DNA of 28,799 nt from Phaeoceros laevis (taxonomy: Eukaryota > Anthocerotophyta > Anthocerotopsida > Notothyladales): NCBI GenBank assembly GCA_049999765.1, contig JBNGIQ010008086.1, positions 1 through 28,799 of the forward strand, read 5' to 3'. Shown piece after piece: positions 1-8,684 of the stretch (positions are counted from its first letter, which is position 1; each line of letters starts with the position of its first letter). Position numbers and translations under genes: made by a program. Below the pieces are notes generated by a model. That model did not search any database and was not told where the DNA came from. It saw only the letters and a program-made list of their open reading frames with translations.

Positions 1-50
1 GGGAGAGGCCAGGAGTAAGGGGAAATTATCTCGGGCCGTTCCGTAGTAAG

Positions 51-92
51 ACGGTCCGTCCCGTAATTTTTACGGTCCGTACCGTAATTCCG
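51..92. repeat. Two 21-bp direct tandem copies (ACGGTCCGT...)
   Basis: Two adjacent copies, 51-71 and 72-92, share ACGGTCCGT, then CCGTAATT with small changes. The sequence is rich in CGG/CCG palindromic half-sites. Function unknown. Confidence 0.6.
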
Positions 93-1090
93 AACGGAGC
101 CGCCGTAAGATCTTGCATAATTTTCTGGAGATTGCTGGAGGGCGGCCAGGCACAGAGGAGTGAAGTTTGAGTGTCTGGGGTTTCTTCAGGCTTTGGGAAA
201 ATTCCCCCAGCCGTATCTCGGAGCACGGAGATGGGTTGAGTTCGGTTCGACTACGGGACGACTGCTAAAGCTGCCGACGACGATACGGGTGATGCTTGAG
301 TACGAGCCGATACATAGGGTTGTGTAGAAATGCTAAGTGTTGTTTGTTGTTTCGTATGTTTTGATTCCGTAGGTTGTAGTCCGTAGCTAGTACGGACGGC
401 TATGAATAAATATGCAGTTAGGTTAGTTAATAAGAGTTAAGTTAGAAGGGGGCCCGCCCTATTTTCTTAGTGAGATAGGATAGGGTAGGGTGAGGTGGAC
501 CAATAGGGTTCAAGGCAAAATCTCTGGCCAATGGGGTGCAAGTTCCCAGATCTAGAGTGAGGTGGTCCATCCTCACACTATATATGTCTACCCTCTCTCT
601 TAATTCAGTGTCATTGTTGTGCCTAGCCTTTCCAGGAGTGGGAGCTGGAGCTCTCTATCCCCCTGGTGCTGCCACACTTTTACCCCGTACGGATACGAAG
701 GCTCGTTGGTCGTACCGTGCGGCTGGCACCCAAGGCCCGTTGCTCATTTGTCGTGTGAACCATTGTGGGAGTCTGCAGGTCTCCTAGGTCCGTGTCGTCA
801 GGAGCATTCGTTCCATCCACGGCAGAGATCCCCGTTGGCGGCGGTACTGCTCTGTAGTAGCGCACAAGTTGAGTTTTTGTGTCTTCGCGGCCAGAAACGT
901 CTGAGCCAGGCGGTGAGCTGAACGCTGGTGACAACAGCTCAGTAGGCCACTGCTACAACACCTCGGTAGTAGTTAGGTAGCTAGGATGCCGTATGCTCGG
1001 GGAGCTGCGTGCCTTGTGTTTATTGTTGGTGGATATTGTTGATGGATGTTGGTGTAGGTTGAGCTTCAGTGTGGTTCAGCAAGTGGCCCT

Positions 1091-1240
1091 GGGGAAAGCT
1101 CTTAGAAGGTCCCCTAAACGAGCTTGTGGCTTTAGAAGGTTCTGCAGGTGCGACCGTGGGGAGAGCCGAAGGTTCCCTAAACAGCCTCGTATGGCTTGAA
1201 GGCGTTGTAGGTGCAGCCGTGAGGGAAGCCTAATGCCCTC
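1091..1240. repeat. Diverged ~65-bp tandem repeat
   Basis: Successive units begin GGGGAAAGC, GGGGAGAGCC and GAGGGAAGCC. They carry AAGGTYCCCTAAAC, then a GGCTTKRAAGG-like segment, and end GCAGGTGCGACCGT or GTAGGTGCAGCCGT. Units start near 1091, 1158 and 1221. They have drifted and gained small indels. No coding role is apparent. Confidence 0.55.
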
Positions 1241-1304
1241 AGAAGACCTTTGGATCTGTTGGGAGACACAAGACGGAGGCGCAAGTGGTTTCTGGCGCCG
1301 TCAT

Positions 1305-1475
1305 GGTGGGGTGAGCCTGAGGATTGTTGTCAAGACGAGAGGTCGTCTGCCGTGTTGAAGGGCTCTCCTACGCAAGTTGTGAGGTGATGTTGTGTGGACA
1401 AGCCTGAAGATTGTGGGCAGGACGAGAGGTCTGCCGTGCTGAAGGGCTCGTCGGCTACGGATTGCGAGGTGTTGG
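1305..1475. repeat. Diverged ~85-bp tandem duplication
   Basis: Two units, about 1305-1390 and 1391-1475, share AAGCCTGA/GAGCCTGAG, GACGAGAGGTC, CTGCCGTG.TGAAGGGCTC and a GAGGTG tail. The short minus-strand ORF over this segment is a by-product of the repeat. Confidence 0.55.
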
Positions 1476-1801
1476 AGTAGAGTAACTCTCAGGGTTGGCC
1501 GTTGGCGACAGTGGAGGTAGTTTTGCACCGTGTCAGGTGGCTAAGCCTAGGGGTTTGTGGTGGTTTTGATTGTGTCTGACGGGACGCAAGTCCTGAACGG
1601 TAGAGTTAGTCGTAACTAGTGCCCGTTTAGTCTGTTGTTGCTCATATATGAGTCTCTGTGGGAACGAAACCCCTTATACTACGATAGATGTGGGGATAAA
1701 TTCTACCCTGAGTTGCTACAATTAGGGCTCCTGAAAGTCATCATTTCTTCTTCACATAACTCTCCACAGTCCCCTCCTGGCCAGTCCACCCAGACACTGC
1801 G

Positions 1802-2002
1802 TTAAGATATATCCCACAATCCTGATTGATTAGGTTGCCTTGACCATGAACCAGTTCCTTGCTCACCATTCTCAATTGACTCTAAACACACTGCACCACT
1901 GGCATAAACAAAATTTGCAGCATCAAAACAACCAAAAGGCAAACTAACATCGGCCAGGTCCCCGGCAATCCGGTAACTAGGACTTCGCCACCACTTCTGC
2001 AC
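1802..2002 (-). other. Unrecognised minus-strand open frame, weak
   Basis: A 66-codon open stretch without an ATG start (first codon GTG). Its composition looks natural (WWRSPSYRIAGDLADV near the start, later an SIENGEQGTG stretch), but there is no motif I recognise. Minus-strand open stretches in other frames lie just upstream (2010-2335), so this could be the end of a broken transposon or host gene. I would not call it a gene without a database match. Confidence 0.2.
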
Positions 2003-2456
2003 AGTAGCTCCGCATCTCCAAGAATCTCCTGATGCAAAGCTAAATCGCCACTATATAACTCATTCTCGATTATGTTCAGCAAACACAAGGCTGCCACCCC
2101 GACTCTCGGGAAGAAGGGCACCACTGCCAAACCGGCTGCCCAACCTCGTTCCCGGCCCTGCCTCATCTACTTCCCGCTAGGCTGGCTCCCTGCCACAACA
2201 CCACTCCTGGCTGTTGCGTACCCGCCTCCTAATCTCGTTTGTCAACAGAATACCTGGACTATGACCCATCTCTCTGAATCTGGCGAGTGTCGTGCGCAAA
2301 GTGACAGCCGGGACGGTTCAGGACCTAGGTAGGCCGATTCTAGGTCAGTCCAGAGCAGGTTCAGGGAGATAGGACAGTCACCTCAACATTCTTGGTCAGT
2401 TAGGTTCAATACGTAGGTAGGACAGTGGGTAGGTAGGTAGGTTAAAGGTAGGTGCA

Positions 2457-2705
2457 TGTTAGAATAATATGCTTCACCTAGATAGTTGTAGATTTAGGGT
2501 TAGGGCACGGTTCGTGCCGGTAGTTAAATAGATTAAATAAGATGTTAAACGGTGCATGTCCGTTGGCCAAACGGTAAGGCCAACGGGCATGAGACGGTTG
2601 CTGGCTGCCTGCACCCACAAGGGGCAGCCGACCGGCCATTCAGAGTGTGCACATTTTTTATCTATGAGAGTATTTTTTCTTTGCATTCTATTCTCTAATT
2701 AAACA
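2457..2705 (+). repeat. 5' LTR of copia element 1
   Basis: It starts TGTTAGAATAAT, a typical copia LTR start, and ends TTAAACA immediately before the primer-binding site, giving a canonical TG...CA LTR of 249 bp. It contains a GGCACG/CGTGCC palindrome near 2506 and a larger hairpin at 2555-2591. The left boundary is inferred from the TG start because no second LTR is present to compare. Confidence 0.75.
2555..2591. repeat. Hairpin in LTR of element 1
   Basis: Arms 2555-2568 and 2578-2591 are complementary over 14 positions (CATG, then CCGTTGGCC with its partner) with one T-G mismatch. The loop is 9 nt. Confidence 0.6.
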
Positions 2706-2717
2706 TGGTATCAGAGC
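2706..2717 (+). other. Primer-binding site (tRNA-iMet type), element 1
   Basis: TGGTATCAGAGC directly follows the LTR and is complementary to the 3' end of plant initiator tRNA-Met, the usual primer of plant copia elements. The next base (C) extends the match. Confidence 0.9.
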
Positions 2718-2788
2718 CCCATTAATCTACGCTGCAGTTCGCCCTGGATTGAAGGTAGAGATGCAGTGGTTGTGGGCAGCCTGATTGG

Positions 2789-3439
2789 ATGGAGACATTT
2801 GCTCCTTTCCTGGAGAATCATCAAACTCGCAGGCGAAGGCAGCAGTACTACAGAAATCAGCGACGTCAAGTCTCATCTACCTGCAGTCCCCACTGGAGCA
2901 GTCAGTCCAATCAAGTGCTGCATATAGACCAAGGGAGGGCTGCAAGGAGACATTACAATCAACAGCAATCTTACCTATCATCTCCAGCAATTTGTAGGCA
3001 GTGTAGAATTTCTGGGAATTTCTCACCAAATCTGGATAGATTAGGCAGGTGTCTTGTTAGATCACCAGTGCACAAGTCCAGGCCATCACAAAGATACCCT
3101 CGTGAGCATCGTATTAAACACAAGAGGGAGGAAATTGTAGTTAGCAAGTTGCAGGTTCTCATAAATGTTGTAGCAAACATATCAGCATATCTCCAAAGTT
3201 TAGATACACACTTGCATGCACTTAATACAAAATTCTTCCTTCTGCTCAAACCACACTTGCTTACTTATAAGTGTTCTCTTGGGTCATTAGCAGTTCGACT
3301 ATCAGGTCGGATTTATCAAACCACCACAAATTGTCTAGACTGCATTGTACTTAGACATGCACAGAAAGCTAAGACATCTAAGGTAGCAGAAGAAATAAGG
3401 AAGCAAGTGCTTGAAATGGCAGAGCCACACCAAGCTTGA
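2789..3439 (+). CDS. ORF1 accessory protein of copia element 1 (216 aa)
   Basis: This ORF lies between the PBS and gag and is not part of the usual copia gene set. The ATG at 2789 opens 216 codons; an upstream ATG at 2761 gives only 7 codons. The N-terminus is strongly basic (TRRRRQQYYRNQRRQ, about residues 13-27), and a CRQC pair lies near residue 69. A hydrophobic, leucine-rich stretch at about 119-150 could form a coiled coil, and the last 25 residues are charged and helical. Its TGA (3437-3439) overlaps the gag ATG (3439-3441) as TGATG, an arrangement known to permit termination-reinitiation. Elements 2 and 3 have a similarly basic, coiled-coil ORF in the same place, but I see no clear residue-level homology with this one. 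Function unknown; RNA binding or a Gag cofactor is a guess. Confidence 0.65.
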   Translation: METFAPFLENHQTRRRRQQYYRNQRRQVSSTCSPHWSSQSNQVLHIDQGRAARRHYNQQQSYLSSPAICRQCRISGNFSPNLDRLGRCLVRSPVHKSRPSQRYPREHRIKHKREEIVVSKLQVLINVVANISAYLQSLDTHLHALNTKFFLLLKPHLLTYKCSLGSLAVRLSGRIYQTTTNCLDCIVLRHAQKAKTSKVAEEIRKQVLEMAEPHQA

Positions 3440-5403
3440 TGTGGTCACCAGGCTTCAATCTTCTAGGAGGCCCCAAACCTACAACTCCAACGAGATTAGA
3501 TGTTGAGGGAACACTCGAGGCCTTAAGAAGTGAGGGTCTGCTTGCTGAAGGAGGGATCTCACACACTAATGTGAACAGTCCATCCAGTTCATCTGTCAAC
3601 CCAGTGTTCCCCTCGGATCTTGATACATCTACCCCAACTACACCAACTCAGAGAAGTGTACTTGAGGGGTCTGAGTTTGAGTTTGGGCTGCAATTTGCTC
3701 AAGGAGAAGTTGAGTCTGAAATAGTACTTGAAGTTTCATTCGCATTATCCAGTTCAAATGTACAAGGGGTTTGGAGTGGAAGAATCGTCACAAGCTCGAA
3801 TGTGACAACCCCAGCAGGTCAAAACCCAACTGTACCTACAGCTGGAAGTTCAAGTACCTCAGGAGGGCCAGTAGGGTCAGGAGGGCCAGGAGGACCGGAA
3901 GGATCCGGTGGACCTGGTGGACCTGGACCACCTGGCGGACCGGGAGGTCAAGGACTAGCTGCTAGTGGTGGGAGGATTCCTGTTGCGGGCGCCATGGCAG
4001 GCATAACGACAAACATCATTTTTGATTTCAAGGAAAAAGACAGGTTCGATGGCTCGAACTTTGATGTTTGGTCGTTGAGAATGGAAGTCTCCTTGAAGAG
4101 CAAGGAGCTGTGGGATGTTGTGTCTGGAGTGCTGGTGATGCCACCAGATCCTGCAGCAAATCCTCAAGCTGCAACAACATTCACCAAGGCCAACAATCAG
4201 GCCTTAAATGTCATTCTTGGTGGCATTTCATCAGAATGGATGAAAAATGTTGACAAAAATCTTACAGCAAAAGGGTTGTGGGATGCCTTTGTTCTTCAAT
4301 ATTCCAAGGCTAATATGATATCCCAAGTGGCAGCGGATTTCAAACTAAGATCCCTACGCATGAAGGATGGAGAGTCGGCAGAAAAGTACATCAGTACTTT
4401 CAGGGCTGCAAGGAATTTGCTGCATGCCTCAGGTGACGTCATTACAGACTTTCGGGCAGCAGCCATCTTCCTCAATTCTCTGTCACCGGCATACCGATCA
4501 TTTGTGTCAACACAAAATCAATTAGTACGAGAAGCTGAGAGCAGGGTTCGAGGAACTGCAAACCCACCTGTGATTGATCTGAGTGAAGTCTTTGGAGCTT
4601 TCATGCAAGAGGAAGCCCAGATGGAAGGCTTTGGACACAGTCGTGGAAGGGACAAAGCTCACGCTTTATATGCTGACAAAGGCAAGTTCAAAAAGAAATG
4701 GAGTTGCAAAGCCAATTCTACACCTAAGTCGGCAGGAACCTCGGCTGGTGTTACAAAGAAACGACCAGGCAATTGCAGATGGTGTGGACTTCTGAATCAT
4801 TGGGAGAAGGAATGTCGAAAGAAGGCTGCTGGAGAGCCTAAGAAGGAACCTGCAGCCAGCACATACGTTACAACTAAAAAGACAACAAAGGGAGCACATG
4901 TTGTACTAACAGTATGCCTTGCAAGCACTGCAGCACGCCAGAATTCATGGTTTCTGGACTCGGGAGCCACTGCTCACATTTGCCACCACAAGCAGTCCTT
5001 TTCTGCCTATGAAGAATCTCAACCAGGACAATTTGTTCTGCTGGGAGATGAGAGTGGACTGGCGATTAAAGGAACAGGTACTGTACCCGTGGAGATGGCT
5101 GATGGTAGTGTTGTGGTTCTGGAGGATGTTCTTCACGTGCCTGCAATGACAAAGCATCTTCTTTCAGTACGGCAGCTCTGCAAGCAGGGCAGTCATACTG
5201 TATTTTTCACTGATGATGATTATGAGATAAGGAAGAAACATAGTGATCATGTTGTATCACGTGGGACTGAGCAAAATGAGTTGTACAAACTCGACATACA
5301 TCCAGTGTATCCCTTGAAGAAGGTGATGTATGCAGCTGAAGCTGCAGCTACTTCGGAGGTTCCCCTGGAGATTCCTAAAACTTCAACTGTACCCTGCAGC
5401 TAA
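3439..5403 (+). pseudogene. gag-pro: Gag-protease part of copia element 1 polyprotein
   Basis: This is the structural and protease part of a copia polyprotein, 654 codons from the ATG at 3439. The first ~130 residues are Ser/Thr-rich. A collagen-like Gly/Pro tract follows at about 142-173, then the copia Gag domain (RFDGSNFDVWSLR near 204). A CCHC zinc knuckle near 447-460 (CRWCGLLNHWEKEC) binds RNA. The aspartic protease motif WFLDSGATAHICH has its catalytic Asp near 507. A TAA at 5401 ends the frame just before the integrase, whose start continues in the next frame, so a +1 (or -2) indel lies at about 5330-5400. Gag itself is intact. Confidence 0.85.
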
Positions 5404-6415
5404 GGGCAGTCAGGCAAGAAATACCAAATTGTGGCACTTGAGGCTAGGGCATCCACATGCAGCTCGACTCTACAAGCTGCCAGCTAGTGACTTGTACAAG
5501 GATGGTATAAAAGAGAAGTTATCAGACTTGCCTTTGTGCGAAGCATGCGTGTTTGGCAAATAGCATGAGCTGCCCTTCAAGAACAAGCCACCTGAACGAG
5601 CAAAAGAAATCTTGGAGTTAGTTCATGCTGACATCTGTGGACCTATCTCGGGCAAATCTTTTAGTGGTGCTGAGTATTTTCTCTCATTCATTGATGATTT
5701 TTCGAGGTACACACATACATATATCCTCAGGAAGAAGTCAGAAGCCTACCAGGTGTTCCTTGAGTATGTAGCATTGACTGAACTCCAAACTGGCAAAAAG
5801 CTAAGGAAGCTGCGAACGGACAACGGGGGTGAGTTCAAGTCGAACAGGTTTACTGACTTCTGCATTGAGAAGGGAATTCAACACCAATTCACTGTCATAC
5901 ATACCTCGCAACAAAATGGGGTTGTCGAGAAGAGCCATAGGAGCAAGCAGGATACAGCTAAAAGTATATTGTATGCAGCCAATCTACCCATCCAGTACTG
6001 GGTAGAAGCTGTGATGTGTGCCACATACTTGCACAATCGGCTTCCCACATCCGCAGTTGAAGGCATGACTCCGTTCGAAGTCTTCACCGGGCGTAAGCCG
6101 ACGGTTGCACATCTTCGAACCTTTGGATGCACAGCCTACTCATTTCTGAATAAGAAGAAAAGACGGAAATTTGAGTACTCCTCACAGAAGATGGTTTTTG
6201 TGGGGTACACCGAAGGCTACAAAGCGTACAAGCTGTGCAATCCTGTGACAAGGGAGGTTGTGTATGCACGAAGTGTTGTGTTCGATGAAGACAAGCTGCT
6301 TACCTCCCTCAAAGCTCGGACAGCAATAGTTGATGGGCATGTGGGAGCTGGAGTTTCTCATGCAGCTGTTGACAATGACACACCTCCTGGTGACGATGCA
6401 TGGTGGGCAGAGTGA
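5404..6415 (+). pseudogene. int: Integrase part of copia element 1 pol
   Basis: This encodes the copia integrase in a different frame from gag. The pre-integrase zinc-binding HHCC region is visible (KLWHLRLGHPH, then CEAC at 5536-5547). The rve core follows with HADICGP (first Asp), TDNGGEF (second Asp) and QQNGVVEK (Glu); Asp2 and Glu are 35 residues apart, the D,D-35-E spacing. A TAG at 5561-5563 interrupts the frame just after the CVFGK motif, where the family normally has Gln or His, so CAG-to-TAG is a simple explanation. The stretch ends at an in-frame TGA (6413-6415) in the variable linker after integrase. The element cannot make active integrase as it stands. Confidence 0.85.
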
Positions 6416-7378
6416 CTGGTTCACTTTGACCAGTCTGATGCAAGTGATGTGCTATCATTTGGGCCATCTGAGCCGGTGGGAGCTTCCTCACCTGTGGACA
6501 CATCTGCCATACCTGCGTTTGCAGACCAGGATTCAGCATCTGACCAAGATCAGAACGATTCAGATGGGGATTCGGAGCGCAGTGTGGAGGTTCCCTTACC
6601 TCAAACCCCGGTGCTACCAGAGGCTGTATTTGTTCCGCATGTTCCCTTGCGAAGGAGCTCTAGGGTATCGGCACCACCTATAGCCTACAGTCCTGAGGAT
6701 TTCCGGATACGCAGACCAAGGCATGCTCGTGCCATTCCCGACAGGGAGGAAAGTGCTGGTCAGAATGTTGAAGGAGAACCTGTAGGTGACCAGGTGTCGT
6801 TAATCGCACAAGCATTGCAAACAGCAACTCTCAATCCAAGAGATCCTCTAAGTCTGCAAGAGGCATTCACTGGCCCACACGGAAAGGAGTGGAAGGCAGC
6901 AGTGATTGACGAACTACAAAGCCTGGAAGAAAACCAAACGTGGACATTGTGTGACTTACCAAATGGCAGGAAGCCCGTGGGGTCAAAGTGGGTTTTTAAA
7001 ACCAAACTTGATGAGCATGGCAACCTGTCAAGATATAAAGCAAGGTTAGTTGCACAGGGTTTTACTCAAGAAGAGGGACTGGACTATTCATAGACGTTTG
7101 CACCAGTGGCAAAGTTTCAAACCTTGAGGACAGTCCTTGCTATTGCTGCTCATGAAGATTTGGAACTTCATCAGCTTGATGTAAAGACAGCTTTCCTCCA
7201 TGGTGTCCTTGAGGAGGAAGTGTATATGCAGGAGCCACCAGGTTTTGAGAAGCCGGGATCTGAACAGAAAGTCTGTTGCCTGCACAAGACCATTTACGGT
7301 TTGAAACAAGCTCCGAGAGCATGGAATCAACGAATCCATGCTCTGCTGATCAAGCTTGGATTCAAACAGTCAAGGTAG
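6416..7378 (+). pseudogene. rt: Reverse transcriptase N-terminal half, copia element 1 (truncated)
   Basis: It continues the integrase frame after the TGA. An acidic Ser/Pro/Asp-rich linker comes first, then the copia RT start (KPVGSKWVFKTKL, RYKARLVAQGFTQEEGLDYS). A TAG at 7091-7093 falls where the family has Glu or Gln before TFAPVAK. Beyond it the DVKTAFLHGVLEE, VYMQEPPGF and IYGLKQAPRAW motifs are intact. Homology ends at LIKLGFKQS near 7372, and the frame closes at 7376-7378 in unrelated sequence. The YVDD active site and RNase H are absent. The end looks like a deletion or rearrangement boundary rather than a natural stop. Confidence 0.85.
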
Positions 7379-7955
7379 GAAGCTCCAGAGGAAAGTAGGT
7401 AGGTAGATAGGGAAGACGGCACATAGAAAAGGGAGATTCCCACCTTGTAAACACAGGGTCTGTAGATTGAGTCGGGGCCGCAGCCTTTTTGCCGCACGGT
7501 TGGCACACTACCCAGATCGTATAAAGATTCATTCATTCATTCACTCAGTGAGGGCACCATGGATGCTCAACCCAGAGTGCCTGCCCTCCTTCCCAATGCC
7601 GAAAGTCTGGATGCCTGTCATCTCTGTTGCAAAACCTGAAGTCCCAGAACAGAGAAGGATCCTCGACAAGATTTCGCCACGACTGCTCCGTCACCACTTT
7701 TTTGTCTATCCAGCCGCCCGCGGTAGCGTGCCGCGCCTGCCTGCCGAGAGTACTCGGCTCAATTGCGGCCCGCTCACGGCCTGACTGCCCGCTCGCGGCC
7801 TGCCTGCTCACGGCGCGGCCCGCTCACGGCCTGCCTGCCTGCAGCCCACTCACGGCCTGCCTGCCCGCTCAAGGCCTACCTGCCGCCGGCCTACCTTGTG
7901 ACGCCGCCTGCTTGCCTTCCCGGAGCCCTACCTTCCCGGCGCCACCGCCTGTGAG
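7379..7955. other. GC-rich low-complexity flank between elements 1 and 2
   Basis: No gene recognised. It contains a GTAGGTAGGTAG run near 7396, an ATTCATTCATTCACTCA microsatellite at about 7529-7545, and an imperfect tandem array of a ~20-bp GGCCTGCCTGCCCGCTCAC-type unit at about 7764-7895. The overlapping plus-strand open frames rich in Ala, Cys, Leu and Pro are by-products of that array. The right edge is the insertion point of element 2. Confidence 0.5.
7764..7895. repeat. Imperfect GGCCTGCCTGCC minisatellite
   Basis: Five to six degenerate copies of a CCCGCTCACGGCCTGCCTG-like unit lie in a row with small indels. Confidence 0.6.
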
Positions 7956-7960
7956 CTGGA
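7956..7960. repeat. Target-site duplication of element 2, left copy (CTGGA)
   Basis: CTGGA lies immediately left of the LTR starting TGAAGACA. The same 5 bp follow the opposite LTR at 14416-14420. Five bases is the standard duplication length for copia integrases, and the match fixes both element ends. Confidence 0.9.
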
Positions 7961-8227
7961 TGAAGACATTTAGGCGGATCGCTAGAGAGCAAGTAAGAAA
8001 AATGTAGAATGTTGTGTGTGGGCACGGTCGTGCCAAGAAGTCACATCAGGCGTGTGCCTGTTCACCGGACAGTCACGGCGGTTATGTTTTTGGTTGTGAC
8101 GCTATACGAAACGCCATAGCGTTTCGTATTTAAATAATTTCTAAATACTCTAAATAATGCGCCCTGCCTATTTACTGGCTACTAAGTAATAAATAACTTT
8201 AATTATAAATAACCTATTACTTTTCTA
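7961..8227 (-). repeat. 3' LTR of copia element 2
   Basis: 267 bp. On the element's strand it starts TAGAAAAG and ends TGTCTTCA, so the 5' dinucleotide is TA instead of the usual TG. The boundary is supported by the target duplication and by comparison with the right LTR. It carries a perfect 11-bp inverted repeat at 8104-8129 and a GGCACG/CGTGCC palindrome near 8020-8035. Confidence 0.93.
8104..8129. repeat. Perfect 11-bp hairpin in LTR of element 2
   Basis: Arms ATACGAAACGC (8104-8114) and GCGTTTCGTAT (8119-8129) with loop CATA. The same hairpin is in the other LTR at 14292-14317. Element 3's LTR has a related hairpin (22667-22690). Confidence 0.9.
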
Positions 8228-8236
8228 CTCCCACTT
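8228..8236 (-). other. Polypurine tract of element 2
   Basis: On the element strand AAGTGGGAG lies directly before the 3' LTR and would prime plus-strand DNA synthesis. It is preceded by CTGGCT, and the whole CTGGCTAAGTGGGAG string recurs before element 3's 3' LTR. Confidence 0.85.
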
Positions 8237-8387
8237 AGCCAGACAAATAGAAATGCATGAATACGAAAACTATACTTATGCCCCTGCAGGCCGCTAGGGT
8301 TAGGGCTGCCGGCACTTGTGTTGTTTCACGTCCCGTCCTTCGCCGTCTTCCTCCGCCGGCTTCGCAGCTGCTGCGCTTCTGATTGCC

Positions 8388-8684
8388 ATGGACGGATTTC
8401 CAGTTTCGGAGTACCTTGTGTGTTTGCTGGTTGCCATCCTTGGTGTTGTCGCGCTCGCCATGCTACGCCGCCGAAGACCTTGCTCTTTCTGCTGCGAATT
8501 TGCAAAGTTGTACAGCGCCGAGGAGGAATTGGAGGCTGCGTTCGCCCGCTGGAGGCTGCTGCAGGGATTTCCAAAGCTCGCTCCAGATGCCCCATACCGT
8601 ATGCGCCCATATTGCATGGAACGGCTGATGTATGCTGGTTCTGAGTTTACTGAGCAGGGCCGACTGATCATTCGTTATGGTTAG
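8388..8684 (+). CDS. Antisense ORF in element 2: predicted single-pass membrane protein
   Basis: This 98-codon ORF runs opposite to element 2, between its pol stop and its 3' LTR. The ATG lies in a strong eukaryotic start context (GCCATGG). Residues about 8-25 are a continuous hydrophobic stretch (YLVCLLVAILGVVALAML), followed at once by four arginines and a CSFCC cluster. That suggests a signal-anchor with the arginines facing the cytosol. A charged helical segment (AEEELEAAFARWRLL) and a Tyr/Met/Arg-rich tail follow. The last sense codons abut GTTAGT, which could be a 5' splice site; splicing to an AG at 8782-8783 would open 33 more codons to a stop at 8882-8884. It looks like a captured host gene fragment, though an element-specific antisense gene is possible. 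I recognise no family, and element 3 has no equivalent. Confidence 0.5.
   Translation: MDGFPVSEYLVCLLVAILGVVALAMLRRRRPCSFCCEFAKLYSAEEELEAAFARWRLLQGFPKLAPDAPYRMRPYCMERLMYAGSEFTEQGRLIIRYG

Larger units (their letters stand above)
1..2456. other. Unassigned region upstream of copia element 1
   Basis: I recognise no gene or complete transposon here. It holds two 21-bp direct copies near the left edge, a TATATAT run at 579-585 followed by a CT-rich stretch (promoter- or LTR-like, but with no primer-binding site), two families of diverged tandem repeats at 1091-1240 and 1305-1475, and GGTAGGTAGG runs at about 2413-2452 just before the LTR. Open frames are short. The minus-strand frame at 1802-2002 has protein-like composition but no family I can name. 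It may be old transposon debris. Confidence 0.5.
2457..7375 (+). mobile_element. Ty1/copia LTR retrotransposon 1, 3'-truncated and decayed
   Basis: The order seen is 5' LTR (2457-2705), PBS directly abutting it, ORF1, then gag, protease, integrase and the N-terminal part of reverse transcriptase. Integrase before RT is the Ty1/copia (Pseudoviridae) order. Homology stops after a GFKQS motif near 7372, so the YVDD box, RNase H, polypurine tract and 3' LTR are missing. I found no second copy of its LTR in the window, hence no target duplication. The pol part has one frameshift and three internal stops. It is the oldest and most damaged of the three copia copies. Confidence 0.9.

Noticed and set aside
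536-921. Overlapping plus- and minus-strand frames of 80-100 codons
   Set aside because: Composition follows local repeats and GC content, frames overlap on both strands, and there is no motif or good start context.
7627-8007. Ala/Pro/Cys-rich 126-codon plus-strand ORF
   Set aside because: It is produced by the GGCCTGCCTGCC minisatellite and runs into element 2's LTR.
8300-8671. 123-codon minus-strand frame in element 2's 3' region (sense to the element, env-like position)
   Set aside because: Its composition is low-complexity Ser/Ala/Arg and it mirrors the plus-strand ORF, which has the start context, transmembrane segment and protein-like make-up.
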